From Streptomyces sp. Y2F8-2 (GTDB taxonomy: Bacteria > Actinomycetota > Actinomycetes > Streptomycetales > Streptomycetaceae): 64,000 nucleotides of DNA. How positions within the stretch are numbered: the first letter of the stretch is position 1; every line of letters begins with the position of its first letter. The stretch is taken from contig NZ_BNGS01000006.1 of NCBI RefSeq assembly GCF_014905555.1, positions 434,001 to 498,000 on the forward strand. Reading direction: 5' to 3'. The position numbers and the translations under genes are program-made. Of this stretch, positions 1-7,747 are shown piece by piece. The notes beneath the pieces were generated by a model. It made no database searches and was not told the DNA's origin. It saw only the letters and a program-made list of their open reading frames with translations.

Positions 1-815
1 TCGGGGTGGACGAGGTCGGAGAACGAGTAGCGGCGCATCGCGGAGGCGGGCCTGCCGAGCAGGCGGCACAGCGCGTCGTTGGTGCGCAGGATCCGGCCGT
101 GCTGGTCGCCGCCCATCTCGGCGATGGCCATCCCCGAGGGGGCGTACTCGAACGCCTGCCGGAAGGACTCCTCGCTCGCGCGCAGCGCCTGCTGCTCCCG
201 CTCCAGGCGGACCAGGGCCCGCTGCATGTTGGCCCGCAGACGGGCGTTGCTGATGGCGATGGCGGCGTGGAAGGCGTACATCTGGAGGGCCTCGCGCCCC
301 CAGGCGCCGGGCCGCCGACCGTTGCGCGGCCGGTCCACGGAGATGACGCCGAGGAGTTCACCGCAGGAGCTGCCCTGGACACCCGGCGTGTACATGGGCG
401 CGAAGAGGCGGTCGGAGGGGTGCCACTCGTCCTCGAAGCGGGGCTCGGGACCGTCGGTGTACCACTGGGGCACGTCGTCCTCGTCGAGGATCCAGCCCTC
501 CGTGTGCGGTATGAACCGCAGGGTGCCCCACGCCTCGCCCATGCTGAGGCGCCGCTCCCAGGAGGCGCGGGAGCCGACGCGGCCGGTGATCAGCGCCTCC
601 GCTGCGGAGTTCCCTGCGAGTGCGGCGACGACGAGGTCACCGTCCGGGCGTACGAGGTTGACGGCCGCCAACTCGTAGCCGAGGCCGTTCACGATGCCGT
701 CGGCCACCGTCTGCAGCGTGTCCGCCAGGCTGCGGGCGGTGTTCATGTCCGCCATCACCTGGTGCAGCTGCCGCAGGGTCGCGAGACGGACATACGGCTC
801 GGACTCGGTCTCCAT
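1..815 (-). CDS. cdgB: GAF-PAS sensor, probable diguanylate cyclase CdgB (N-terminal 271 residues; gene runs off the left edge)
   Basis: The reading frame starts at an ATG with a clear GGGAGG ribosome site and is still open at base 1, so the C-terminus is missing. The visible protein begins METESEPYVRLATLRQLHQV. Residues ~25-195 look like a GAF sensor domain. From ~212 a PAS domain begins (SEESFRQAFEYAPSGMAI). This order at this locus matches Streptomyces CdgB, which continues into PAC and GGDEF domains, makes c-di-GMP and influences development. The GGDEF part is outside the window, so the enzymatic assignment rests on the N-terminal architecture and gene order. The 386-bp leader upstream carries an 18-bp palindrome that could be an operator. 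Confidence 0.8.
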   Translation of the reverse strand, partial: METESEPYVRLATLRQLHQVMADMNTARSLADTLQTVADGIVNGLGYELAAVNLVRPDGDLVVAALAGNSAAEALITGRVGSRASWERRLSMGEAWGTLRFIPHTEGWILDEDDVPQWYTDGPEPRFEDEWHPSDRLFAPMYTPGVQGSSCGELLGVISVDRPRNGRRPGAWGREALQMYAFHAAIAISNARLRANMQRALVRLEREQQALRASEESFRQAFEYAPSGMAIAEMGGDQHGRILRTNDALCRLLGRPASAMRRYSFSDLVHP

Positions 816-1201
816 TCGCCCTCCCCTCGAGATATCGCAGCAACTCCAGGGACGCGTCGGCGTACTACCGTTCTCCCGGTCTTCCACGGCACGCTACTGG
901 GCGTACTCCACGGGTAGCATCGTGCAGCGTCTCCGCCACTGAATCACAGCGCGCTGCCCACTAGGTACACAGGGTCAACAAAATACGCTTCCTGTGACTC
1001 AAGTCACAGCCAAAGGTGAACAATTACGGAGAGGTTCCGCATTTTTCCCGTGTTTCCGCGGAATGCTTCCAGACTCGATGCGGGCCCTCTGTGCAGAGCT
1101 TGTGATCCTACGACGTCCGACGACGTCCGTCGCTGGTCCTAGGCCGCGATTCGGGCGCAGGCCCGATGTGGGCGGCCGGAAGCGGAGACTAGCGTTTTGA
1201 C
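816..1201. promoter_or_regulatory. 386-bp divergent intergenic region with an 18-bp palindrome
   Basis: No convincing coding frame. It separates the cdgB-like gene (leftward) from the flavin reductase (rightward), so it must hold both promoters. At 992-1009 lies CTGTGACTCAAGTCACAG, two perfect 8-bp arms around CA. The region around 950-1050 is clearly more AT-rich than its neighbours (for example aacaaaatacgc, gaacaattacgg), as expected of promoter DNA. The half-sites TGAC/GTCA resemble those of the developmental repressor BldD, but the spacing is one base shorter than the usual BldD site, so the regulator is not assigned. Confidence 0.5.
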
Positions 1202-1777
1202 GTGCTCAAGACTTCCGCTGTCCCGTCCGTGTCCGCCGTGCCGCCCTCCTCCGGGCATCCTGAGGGGGTGAGCAACGACGAGTTCCGCGCCGCCCTGTCC
1301 CGGCTGGCCGCGGGCGTGGTCCTGGTGACCTCGCACGAGCCGGCGCTGGATCCCGAGGGGCCGAAGGGCGAGGACGTCGGCATGACGGCGACCGCCTTCA
1401 TGTCGGTGTCCCTGGATCCGCCCCTGGTGCTGGTGAGCCTGCGCGAGGGCGCCCGCATGGACGACCTGCTCGCCGAGCAGCCGCTGTGGGCGGTCTCCGT
1501 CCTCTCGGAGAGCCAGCGGCACATCGCGGGACGCTTCGCGATGAAGGGCCGCGTCAGCGACCGTCTGCTGTTCGAGGACATCCCGTACGTCCGCGGCGAG
1601 GCCTCCGGCGCACCGCTGGTCGGCGGCGCCCTGGCGACCCTGGAGTGCCGCACGGAACAGCGGGTGCAGGCGGGCGACCACACGCTGGTGATCGGCAGGG
1701 TGCTCACGGCCCGGGTGCCGAGTGCGGAGGGCGGACCGCTGATGTATTTCCGGGGGCGGTACCGGCACTTGGGGTGA
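1202..1777 (+). CDS. Flavin reductase-like FMN-binding protein
   Basis: 191 residues from GTG 1202. An in-frame GTG at 1268 (VSNDEFRAAL) would remove the poorly conserved first 22 residues and is an alternative start. The sequence has the flavin-reductase split-barrel pattern: FRAALSRLAAGVVLVT, then GMTATAFMSVSLDPPLVLVS, where the TAT/S segment contacts FMN phosphate, and a closing YFRGRYRHLG. Such proteins reduce free FMN with NAD(P)H and often supply FMNH2 to partner monooxygenases. No partner is adjacent, so the physiological acceptor is unknown. The next gene starts 48 bp downstream on the same strand. Confidence 0.8.
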   Translation: MLKTSAVPSVSAVPPSSGHPEGVSNDEFRAALSRLAAGVVLVTSHEPALDPEGPKGEDVGMTATAFMSVSLDPPLVLVSLREGARMDDLLAEQPLWAVSVLSESQRHIAGRFAMKGRVSDRLLFEDIPYVRGEASGAPLVGGALATLECRTEQRVQAGDHTLVIGRVLTARVPSAEGGPLMYFRGRYRHLG

Positions 1778-1825
1778 GCGGAAATCCGTGGCCCCCCCGG
1801 GGGCTTTCCGGCCTACGGTGCGCGG

Positions 1826-2296
1826 GTGACGACTGCTTCCGCCCCGCGCCTCGAAGAAATCACCGCCGAAAACCTCGACGCCGCGCTCGGCATCCGCGTC
1901 CGGCCCGGGCAGGAACACGCGGTCGCGCCGGTCGTGAAGTCCCTCGCCGAGGCGTACGTGCACCCCGGTGTCGCCTGGCCGCGCCTCATCGTGGACGACG
2001 GCAGGCCCGTCGGCTTTCTCATGGCCTTCTTCGACATCGACTGGTACGAGGACGGCAGCGTCCGGCGCTCGGGCCTGTGGCGGCTGAACATCGCCGCCGG
2101 GGAGCAGGGCCGCGGGTACGGCCGCTTCGCCGTCGAGTCGGTCGCCGCCGAGATCCGGCGTCGGGGCGGCACGCGACTGTACGTCACCTGGCATCCCGGT
2201 CCGGACGGTCCGGAGAACTTCTACCTTGGGTTGGGGTTCCACAAGAACGGGGAGACGAGCGGGGACCAGACCGTGGGCGTCCTGGAACTGACCTGA
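1826..2296 (+). CDS. GNAT-family N-acetyltransferase
   Basis: 156 residues starting with GTG, 48 bp after the flavin reductase. The acetyl-CoA loop motif A is visible as LWRLNIAAGEQGRGYGRFAV (residues ~83-102, R/Q-x-x-G-x-G/Y), followed by motif B FYLGLGFHKNGE. The length is normal for a single-domain GNAT protein. The beta-strand GFLMAFFDIDWYEDG with an aromatic-acidic patch suggests a small amine substrate, as in diamine/spermidine acetyltransferase relatives, but the substrate cannot be read from sequence. It is convergent with the arfB gene, whose stop is 21 bp away. Confidence 0.75.
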   Translation: MTTASAPRLEEITAENLDAALGIRVRPGQEHAVAPVVKSLAEAYVHPGVAWPRLIVDDGRPVGFLMAFFDIDWYEDGSVRRSGLWRLNIAAGEQGRGYGRFAVESVAAEIRRRGGTRLYVTWHPGPDGPENFYLGLGFHKNGETSGDQTVGVLELT

Positions 2297-2317
2297 CCCG
2301 CCGGTCGGGCTGTCCGT

Positions 2318-2764
2318 CTACGTCCAGTCACGAGCGGACCGGCCGGACCGGCCGCGTTTCGTCTCAGAGCGCTGCTTCTTCTCGCGCAGTCGCCGCTCGT
2401 TGATCCCCCGTGGGATCCGGGTCGGCCTGCGGGGCTTGGGCGGGGGCGCGGTCGCCTCCGCCAGCAGCGCCGCCAGGCGTACCGCGGCGGCCTCGCGGTT
2501 GCGCCACTGGGAGCGGTGCTCGGAGGAGCGGACGCTGACGACCCCGTCGACCAGGCGGGGCGCCAGGCGCTCCAGGGCGCGCTCCTTCCACACCTGGGGA
2601 AGAGCCTCGGTGTTCGCCAGGTCGAAGCGCAGCTCGACCTGCGAGTCACTCGTGTTGACGTGCTGTCCGCCGGGCCCCGACGACCGCGAGAAACGCCACA
2701 TCAGCTCGGCCTCGGGGAGCGAGACGGAGCCGCGTATGACGTAAGGACCGGACATGCCGTCCAT
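2318..2764 (-). CDS. arfB: Alternative ribosome-rescue factor / peptidyl-tRNA hydrolase ArfB (YaeJ-like)
   Basis: 148 residues. It holds the class-I release-factor signature SRSSGPGGQHVNTSDS with the catalytic GGQ at residues 32-34, and a basic C-terminal tail (PRRPTRIPRGINERRLREKK) of the kind that enters the empty mRNA channel of a stalled ribosome. It lacks the stop-codon recognition domains of RF1/RF2, as expected for ArfB, and hydrolyses peptidyl-tRNA on non-stop ribosomes. An alternative ATG at 2755 (MSGPYVIRG) gives the version most homologues would show. It stands alone on the minus strand, back to back with terD. Confidence 0.88.
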   Translation of the reverse strand: MDGMSGPYVIRGSVSLPEAELMWRFSRSSGPGGQHVNTSDSQVELRFDLANTEALPQVWKERALERLAPRLVDGVVSVRSSEHRSQWRNREAAAVRLAALLAEATAPPPKPRRPTRIPRGINERRLREKKQRSETKRGRSGRSARDWT

Positions 2765-2831
2765 GTTCCCCGTTCCGCCCGGTCCGCGTCATCTCGATTT
2801 CCGGCGGCAGGTAAAAAAGGTAAAGGAACCC

Positions 2832-2858
2832 GGAACCGGGAGTACCCCCCTTGGCGTT
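2832..2858 (+). promoter_or_regulatory. Candidate SigR/ECF-type promoter for terD (GGAAC-N19-GTT)
   Basis: GGAAC at 2832-2836 and GTT at 2856-2858 are separated by 19 bases, 57 bp before the terD start. This fits the GGAAT-N18/19-GTT pattern of the Streptomyces thiol-stress sigma factor SigR, and GGAAC -35 elements are common to ECF sigma factors. It is a pattern match only. A short inverted repeat (CCCGGAACCGGG) overlaps the -35 part. Confidence 0.3.
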
Positions 2859-2914
2859 GCTAGAGGTGGCGGTAGCTTCATCCGCACACGCAACGAGGGA
2901 AGGGACTCCCAACA

Positions 2915-3490
2915 ATGGCTGTAAGCCTGTCCAAGGGTGGCAACGTCTCGCTCACCAAGGAGGCTCCGGGCCTGACCGCCGTCACCGTGGGCCTCGGCTG
3001 GGACGTCCGCACCACCACCGGCACGGACTTCGACCTCGACGCGTCCGCGATCGCGGTCAACGCCCAGGGGAAGGTCTACTCGGACCAGCACTTCGTCTTC
3101 TTCAACAACAAGCAGACCCCGGACAACTCGATCGTCCACACGGGTGACAACCGCACGGGCGAGGGCGCGGGCGACGACGAGGCGATCAACGTCAACCTGG
3201 CGGCGCTCCCGGCCGGCATCGACAAGATCGTCTTCCCGGTCTCCATCTACGACGCGGAGTCCCGCTCGCAGAACTTCGGCCAGGTGCGCAACGCCTACAT
3301 CCGCATCGTCAACCAGGCCGGCGGCCAGGAGATCGCCCGCTACGACCTGTCGGAGGACGCGGCCACGGAGACGGCCATGGTCTTCGGCGAGCTGTACCGC
3401 AACGGCGCGGAGTGGAAGTTCCGCGCGGTCGGCCAGGGCTACGCGTCGGGCCTGGTGGGCATCGCCCAGGACTTCGGCGTGAACGTCTGA
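2915..3490 (+). CDS. terD: TerD-family calcium-binding stress protein
   Basis: 191 residues, full length for the family, beginning MAVSLSKGGNVSLTKEAPGL. Family hallmarks are the GLGWDVR segment, the acidic loop TGTDFDLDASA (residues ~36-45), DNRTGEGAGDDEAI, and FGQVRNAYIRIVN. These form the two-site calcium-binding TerD fold linked to tellurite, phage and oxidative stress resistance. It is cytoplasmic, with no signal peptide. The ribosome site GGAAGGGACTCCCAACA precedes the ATG. It is monocistronic: a hairpin follows the stop and an ECF-like promoter lies upstream. Confidence 0.92.
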   Translation: MAVSLSKGGNVSLTKEAPGLTAVTVGLGWDVRTTTGTDFDLDASAIAVNAQGKVYSDQHFVFFNNKQTPDNSIVHTGDNRTGEGAGDDEAINVNLAALPAGIDKIVFPVSIYDAESRSQNFGQVRNAYIRIVNQAGGQEIARYDLSEDAATETAMVFGELYRNGAEWKFRAVGQGYASGLVGIAQDFGVNV

Positions 3491-3541
3491 CGGAGCCCCT
3501 GTCTCCTCATCGGGGCCCCGGTCCGGGAGGCCGGGGCTCCG
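3491..3541 (+). terminator. Terminator-like nested hairpin after terD
   Basis: CGGAGCCCC at 3491-3499 pairs perfectly with GGGGCTCCG at 3533-3541, starting at the base after the terD stop. A second GC stem (GGGGCCCCGG/CCGGGG) sits inside. No U tract follows, which is usual for Streptomyces. Confidence 0.6.
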
Positions 3542-3598
3542 GCGTGGTGCCCGGCCTCCCACGGACCCGCGCGGGACTGTCCGCGATACGTTGCGAGG

Positions 3599-4111
3599 GT
3601 GATCCTCGAGCCCCTCTCCCCCGCCCCCGACCACGACCTTCCGGGTGAGCTGCTGACCGAACTCACCGGGCTCTACGCCTCCAACCGGGAGTTCCACGCA
3701 CTGAGCGGCGATTTCCCCGACCCGGACGACATCCGCCCGGAGCAGGTGGCGGCCGCGCTGGCCGACGAGTTGGCGCACCCTGACGTGGAGGTCCTGCTCG
3801 CCCGCAGTTTCGGGCGGCTCGTCGGGATCGTCGTCACGCTGGCCCACCACCCCGACCCGGCCGACCCGGACCCGTGGATCGGCCTGCTGATGGTGGACGC
3901 GGCGATGCAGCGGCACGGGCACGGGCGACTGCTGGCGTCCCTGGTGGAGGACCGCTTCCGCGCCGCCGGCCGCACCGCCGTGCGCCTGGCCGTGCTCGAG
4001 AACAACCCCGCCGGCCTCGCCTTCTGGACGGCCCTCGGCTACGAGGTCGTCGACCGCCGCCCGGACCGTGACCGGGGCCGCCCGTGCGCGGTGCTGCGCA
4101 AGGCCCTGTGA
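3599..4111 (+). CDS. GNAT-family N-acetyltransferase
   Basis: 170 residues from GTG 3599. The core is WIGLLMVDAAMQRHGHGRLL (motif A with the acetyl-CoA pyrophosphate loop QRHGHG), then LAVLENNPAGLAFWTALGYE (motif B, N-x-x-A-x-x-F/Y-W). The N-terminal 75 residues are an unusual acidic segment (SGDFPDPDDIRPEQVAAALADEL) also found in other actinobacterial GNATs. The substrate is unknown. The stop lies 13 bp before the start of the next gene, so the two are probably co-transcribed. Confidence 0.75.
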   Translation: MILEPLSPAPDHDLPGELLTELTGLYASNREFHALSGDFPDPDDIRPEQVAAALADELAHPDVEVLLARSFGRLVGIVVTLAHHPDPADPDPWIGLLMVDAAMQRHGHGRLLASLVEDRFRAAGRTAVRLAVLENNPAGLAFWTALGYEVVDRRPDRDRGRPCAVLRKAL

Positions 4112-4124
4112 CACCATCGCCCCC

Positions 4125-4625
4125 GTGCTCGACATCGGCTACGCCCTCTCCAACCGCTTCCCCGACCCCCCGCAGACCGACTACCGCCGCGCGGACGTCC
4201 GCGCCCTGCGGCACGACCTGTTCTGCGGTGACGTCTATCTCGCCGACACCGAGGCGGACCGGGAGCTGTCCACAGCCTGGGGATGGGTGCCGGTGCTCGA
4301 CTTCGCGTGGGCGCTGTGCGACATCGTCGAGCGCCTCGACCGGGACCCGCTCGGCAGCCGCGCCGCCCGGCCGCAGCGCGCGGAGTTGGACTTCACCGAG
4401 TCGACCGACCGCCTGCTGTTCGAGCGCCGTTTCGGCTGGGTGGACATCGAGGCGGAGTGGCTGCCGCCGGCCGAGCCCCCACTGACGTTCCCCCACGCGG
4501 AACTGCGCCGCGAGGCCCGCGACTTCCTGCAGGACCTGATCGCCGACCTGACCGACCTGCACGAGGACCTCGGCGAGAACCCGGCGATCTGGACGCTGCA
4601 GGCCCGCTTTCCCCGGGTCGCCTGA
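4125..4625 (+). CDS. Conserved hypothetical actinobacterial protein (DUF7878-like size, unassigned)
   Basis: 166 residues from GTG 4125 (VLDIGYALSNRFPDPPQT). The frame is open further upstream, but that part overlaps the previous gene and reads as low-complexity Arg/Cys, so the GTG is preferred. The protein is acidic and soluble, with no signal peptide or membrane segment. Recognisable blocks are DLFCGDVYLADTEADRELSTAWGW and FERRFGWVDIEAEWLPPAEP. Its 13-bp spacing from the GNAT gene suggests one transcript. I do not recognise a catalytic motif and assign no function. The name in the call is only a size remark, not a domain hit. Confidence 0.65.
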   Translation: MLDIGYALSNRFPDPPQTDYRRADVRALRHDLFCGDVYLADTEADRELSTAWGWVPVLDFAWALCDIVERLDRDPLGSRAARPQRAELDFTESTDRLLFERRFGWVDIEAEWLPPAEPPLTFPHAELRREARDFLQDLIADLTDLHEDLGENPAIWTLQARFPRVA

Positions 4626-4667
4626 CCGGGAGCCCGCAAGGCCGTCGCCGGGTGCGGGGTCCGCTCC

Positions 4668-5642
4668 TCACGGCTCCAGCACCACCTTGCCGACCGTGCC
4701 CCGCGTCTCAAGGGCCCGGTGGGCCGCGGCCGCCTCGGCGAGCGGGAAGCGCTGGACGGCCGGGACCAGGCGGCCGGCCGCGGCCTCGGCGAGGGCCCGC
4801 TCCTCCAGGGTGCGCAAGGGGTCCGGACCGCCCGCCCTCCGCAGCATCGCGGGACCGAGGACCTGCTCGGAGACACCCTCGACCAGATACGGCCGGCCGT
4901 CCCGGATGCCCTCGGCGGACCAACCGAACACGAGGTGCCGCCCGCCCGGCGCGAGCAGTCCCACGGCGGTCCGGGCCACCGCGCCGCCGACGCCGTCGAA
5001 GACCACGGTGACCCTGCCGCGATACTCCGCGAGTCGGTCCGCCCAGGCGGGGTCCGTGTAGTCGACGGCGAGGTCCGCGCCGTTCTCCCGCACCCGCGCG
5101 ACCTTCTCCGGACCGCCCGCGAGCCCGATCACGGTGGCGCCCGTGTGCCGGGCGTACTGCACGAGGAGGGTGCCGATGCCGCCCGCGGCGGCCGGGACGA
5201 GGGCCACGGAGCCGGGGCCGAGGTCGGCGAACTGCAGGATGCCCATCGCCGTACGGCCCGTGCCGATCATGGCGACGGCCTGCGCCTCGTCCAGGTTCGC
5301 CGGTATCTCGTGCAGCCGGGCGACGTCCGTGACGGCGAGTTCGGCGTAGCCTCCCGGCACGAAGCCGAGGTGGGCGACGACCCGGCGGCCGAGCCAGCGG
5401 GCGTCGACGCCCTCGCCGAGGGACTCGACGGTGCCGGCGACCTCGCGGCCGGGGATCGTGGGCAGTGGGGCCGGCCCGGGCGCGGGACCGGTCTCGCCCT
5501 CGCGGAGCGCGGTGTCCAGCAGGTGCACGCCCGCCGCGGCGACGGCGACACGCACCTGGCCGGGGCCCGGCTCGGGGTCCTCGACCTTCTCGAGGGTGAG
5601 GTTCTCGGCGGGGCCGAAGGCGTGCAGCCGGATCGCGTGCAT
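4668..5642 (-). CDS. Zinc-type NADPH:quinone oxidoreductase (MDR family), likely SoxR-controlled
   Basis: 324 residues, full length for a quinone oxidoreductase of the medium-chain dehydrogenase/reductase superfamily. The GroES-like part carries IPGREVAGTVESLGEGVDARWLG (the GHE-to-GRE change is typical of zinc-free quinone reductases). The Rossmann part carries ALVPAAAGGIGTLLVQYARH (AxxGGxG NADPH loop, residues ~150-165). It probably reduces quinones or other electrophiles using NADPH. A perfect SoxR-box palindrome lies 72 bp upstream of its ATG. In S. coelicolor SoxR activates a comparable oxidoreductase gene (SCO4266) in response to redox-active compounds such as actinorhodin. Confidence 0.88.
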   Translation of the reverse strand: MHAIRLHAFGPAENLTLEKVEDPEPGPGQVRVAVAAAGVHLLDTALREGETGPAPGPAPLPTIPGREVAGTVESLGEGVDARWLGRRVVAHLGFVPGGYAELAVTDVARLHEIPANLDEAQAVAMIGTGRTAMGILQFADLGPGSVALVPAAAGGIGTLLVQYARHTGATVIGLAGGPEKVARVRENGADLAVDYTDPAWADRLAEYRGRVTVVFDGVGGAVARTAVGLLAPGGRHLVFGWSAEGIRDGRPYLVEGVSEQVLGPAMLRRAGGPDPLRTLEERALAEAAAGRLVPAVQRFPLAEAAAAHRALETRGTVGKVVLEP

Positions 5643-5713
5643 GGGCGGGCTCCTCGTCCGTGCGTCTTTGCCGTCTTATGTGGTGCTGCTCTCGCAAGGC
5701 CCACCCTTCAAGC

Positions 5714-5729
5714 TCAAGCGCGCTTGAGG
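5714..5729 (-). promoter_or_regulatory. SoxR-box palindrome upstream of the quinone oxidoreductase
   Basis: CTCAAGCGCGCTTGAG is a perfect 16-bp palindrome with the arm-centre-arm layout of SoxR sites (CTCAAG-N4-CTTGAG). On the minus strand it sits between TTGACC (5734-5729) and AAGGGT (5709-5704). Those hexamers are 19 bp apart, the stretched spacer typical of MerR-family activators. Confidence 0.7.
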
Positions 5730-5786
5730 TCAAGGGCGACTTCGCAGGCCGGGGCGATTGTCAGTGGCGGGATGCAGCATGGGGGC

Positions 5787-6461
5787 ATGGTGCGGAAGGC
5801 GCGGGTGGTGAAGGCAGCGCGGCGGCCGGAGGTCCGGCTGCCCGAGCTGGTGGCGTGGTCGGACGGGGAGGTGGTGCCGGACGGGGACTACGACGGGCTG
5901 GAGTTCCGGGACGCGGACCTCGCGGAGCAGGACGGCGGGGGCGCCCGGTTCATGGACTGCGCGCTGACGGGGTGCGCGCTGGACGGGACGGGGCTCCACC
6001 ACGCGCGCGTGCTGGACTCGGTCCTCACGGGCATACGGGGCGTGGGCACGGACCTCGCGGAGGCGACCCTGCGCGATGTGGAGCTGGTGGACGCCCGGCT
6101 CGGCGGGACGCAGCTGCACGGGGCGGTGCTGGAGCGGGTGCTGGTACGCGGCGGCAAGATCGACTACCTGAACCTGCGCAAGGCACGGCTGAAGGACGTC
6201 GTCTTCGAGGGCTGTGTCCTCATCGAGCCCGACTTCGGGGGCGCCCGGCTGGAGCGGGTGGAGTTCGTGGACTGCGTGCTGAAGGGAGCCGACCTGACGG
6301 CGGCGACCCTGGTGGACGTGGACCTGCGCCGCGCGGCGGAGCTGGACGTCGCGCGCGGAGTGGACCGCCTGTCCGGCGCGGTGATCAGCCATGCGCAGCT
6401 GCTGGATCTCGCGCCGGTGCTGGCGGCGGCGCTGGGGCTGCGGGTGGCGGAGGCGGACTGA
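5787..6461 (+). CDS. Pentapeptide-repeat protein
   Basis: 224 residues from ATG 5787. An in-frame ATG at 5772 would add MQHGG. Neither start has a well-spaced ribosome site. The body is built of five-residue A(D/N)LxX-type repeats, for example LEFRDADLAEQDGGGARFMD, AVLERVLVRGGKIDYLNLRK and LKGADLTAATLVDVDLRRAA, predicting a right-handed quadrilateral beta-helix. The family includes DNA-gyrase protecting mimics such as MfpA, but also many proteins of unknown role. Nothing here points to gyrase specifically. It is divergent from the SoxR-box oxidoreductase and shares its 144-bp promoter region. Confidence 0.8.
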   Translation: MVRKARVVKAARRPEVRLPELVAWSDGEVVPDGDYDGLEFRDADLAEQDGGGARFMDCALTGCALDGTGLHHARVLDSVLTGIRGVGTDLAEATLRDVELVDARLGGTQLHGAVLERVLVRGGKIDYLNLRKARLKDVVFEGCVLIEPDFGGARLERVEFVDCVLKGADLTAATLVDVDLRRAAELDVARGVDRLSGAVISHAQLLDLAPVLAAALGLRVAEAD

Positions 6462-6466
6462 CGACC

Positions 6467-6612
6467 ACCCGGCACGGGCGGCGCACTGGAAGGCCGCGGA
6501 CCGGCACGGGCGGCTAGCGCACGGGCGGCGGACCGGCACGGGCGGCGAGCGGCACGGGCGGCGGACCGGAAGGCCGCGGACCGGCACGGGCGGCGAGCGG
6601 CACGGCGCCGTC
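6467..6612. repeat. GC-rich degenerate tandem repeat (GGCACGGGCGGC units)
   Basis: Directly after the pentapeptide gene, the unit CCGGCACGGGCGGC recurs many times, spaced by short variants (GAGCGGCACGGGCGGCGGA, ACCGGAAGGCCGCGGA). The longest exact reuse is ACCGGAAGGCCGCGGACCGG followed by CACGGGCGGC, near 6487-6510 and 6568-6596. No gene covers it. Confidence 0.75.
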
Positions 6613-6751
6613 GCCCGGGGGTGTCTGCGGCGGCCACGGCCCTCGAAGCGGAGCTGGGCCGTGCCCCCGGCGGGGACGTGCGCCGCCCCTCGTCTCGCCA
6701 CGGCGGTCGCGTGGGTGGACCATGGAGGTGGAGCGACGAGGGAGGCCCGCC

Positions 6752-6943
6752 ATGAAGAAGTCATCCGGAGCCTCGGATTACGACACCTGGCTCTACTCGC
6801 ACACCCCCTCGCAGGCCGAGGGCGAGCGCGACGAGCCGGGCGAGCGCAGCGCCATGGAGCAGCACCCGGACGTCCCGCGCACGGAGCCGTCCCAGGCGGA
6901 GGGCGAGCGGAGCGCGGACGAGCAGGGGTCGAATCGCCCCTGA
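6752..6943 (+). CDS. Small acidic hypothetical protein
   Basis: 63 residues from ATG 6752, chosen because GGGAGG lies 6 bp upstream (the frame is open further left without a ribosome site). The sequence MKKSSGASDYDTWLYSHTPS is followed by a hydrophilic tail with two copies of the motif (T)PSQAEGER, so it is low-complexity and probably disordered. No membrane segment. It ends 34 bp before the PP2C gene and may be co-expressed with it. Function unknown. Confidence 0.55.
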   Translation: MKKSSGASDYDTWLYSHTPSQAEGERDEPGERSAMEQHPDVPRTEPSQAEGERSADEQGSNRP

Positions 6944-6977
6944 CCACGGGTGATCCGATGATCGGCGGTGGCCTTCG

Positions 6978-7733
6978 GTGTCGTATGTCGCTGTCAGCGC
7001 GCTCAGCCACCCGGGGCTGCTGCGGGACAAGAACGAGGACAGTCTCGTCGCCGGGCCCTGGACGCTGTGTGCCACCGTCACCGAGAACCCGCAGACGCTG
7101 GTCTTCCCCCTGGGGACGCCCCTGGTGGTCGCCGTGGCCGACGGACTCGGCGGGCACCCCGGGGGCGAGGTGGCCAGCGCGCTGGTGGCACGGCGGTTCG
7201 CGGCCCTCGGGCCGGCGCTGGGCAGTGAGGACGCCGTCCGGGGCGCCGTGGACTCCTGCAACCGGGCCGTCTACACGGCCGCCGAGGGCGGCGAGGACGA
7301 CGATCGCGGCCTTGCGATGATGGGCACCACCGTCGCGGGGGCCGTCGTGCTGCCCAAGGAGCTGCTGGTCTTCAACGTGGGGGACAGCAGGGTCTTCGCC
7401 GCGCCACCGAGCGGACTGCGGCAGGTGAGCGTGGACGACAGCCCGCCCCTGGCGCCGGGGCAGCGCACCACCTCGCTGGTCACGCAGTGCCTCGGCGGCT
7501 CCCCGCACTACCGGGCCGTCGTGGCGCATGTGACGGCCACGCCGTTGTCACCGGGTGACCGCTATCTCGTCTGCACCGACGGCCTCACGGATCCGGTGCC
7601 GGAGGACACGATCGACGCGGTGCTGCGGGAGCACGACGACGGACGCGCCGCCTTCGAACTGTGGAAGGCCGCCATCGGCGCGGGCGGACCCGACAACATC
7701 ACCCTCGCGCTCGTCCGCGTCGCCGACGACTAG
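6978..7733 (+). CDS. PP2C-family Ser/Thr protein phosphatase
   Basis: 251 residues from GTG. All PP2C (PPM) metal-site motifs are visible: LLRDKNEDS near residue 17 (motif 1, Asp), VAVADGLGGHPGG near residue 52 (motif 2, DGxGG), MMGTTVAGAVV, VFNVGDSRVF (motif 6), YLVCTDGLTD (motif 8 Asp) and GGPDNITLAL (motif 11 Asp). It is a compact PstP-like catalytic domain without a transmembrane anchor. It probably dephosphorylates proteins modified by Hanks-type kinases. No kinase gene is adjacent. Confidence 0.9.
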   Translation: MSYVAVSALSHPGLLRDKNEDSLVAGPWTLCATVTENPQTLVFPLGTPLVVAVADGLGGHPGGEVASALVARRFAALGPALGSEDAVRGAVDSCNRAVYTAAEGGEDDDRGLAMMGTTVAGAVVLPKELLVFNVGDSRVFAAPPSGLRQVSVDDSPPLAPGQRTTSLVTQCLGGSPHYRAVVAHVTATPLSPGDRYLVCTDGLTDPVPEDTIDAVLREHDDGRAAFELWKAAIGAGGPDNITLALVRVADD

Positions 7734-7747
7734 AGGGGGCGGGCTCC

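Noticed and set aside
5730..7529. A long leftward open frame opposite the pentapeptide and PP2C genes
   Set aside because: It spans the GC repeat block and is antisense to two convincing genes. No start signal or domain.
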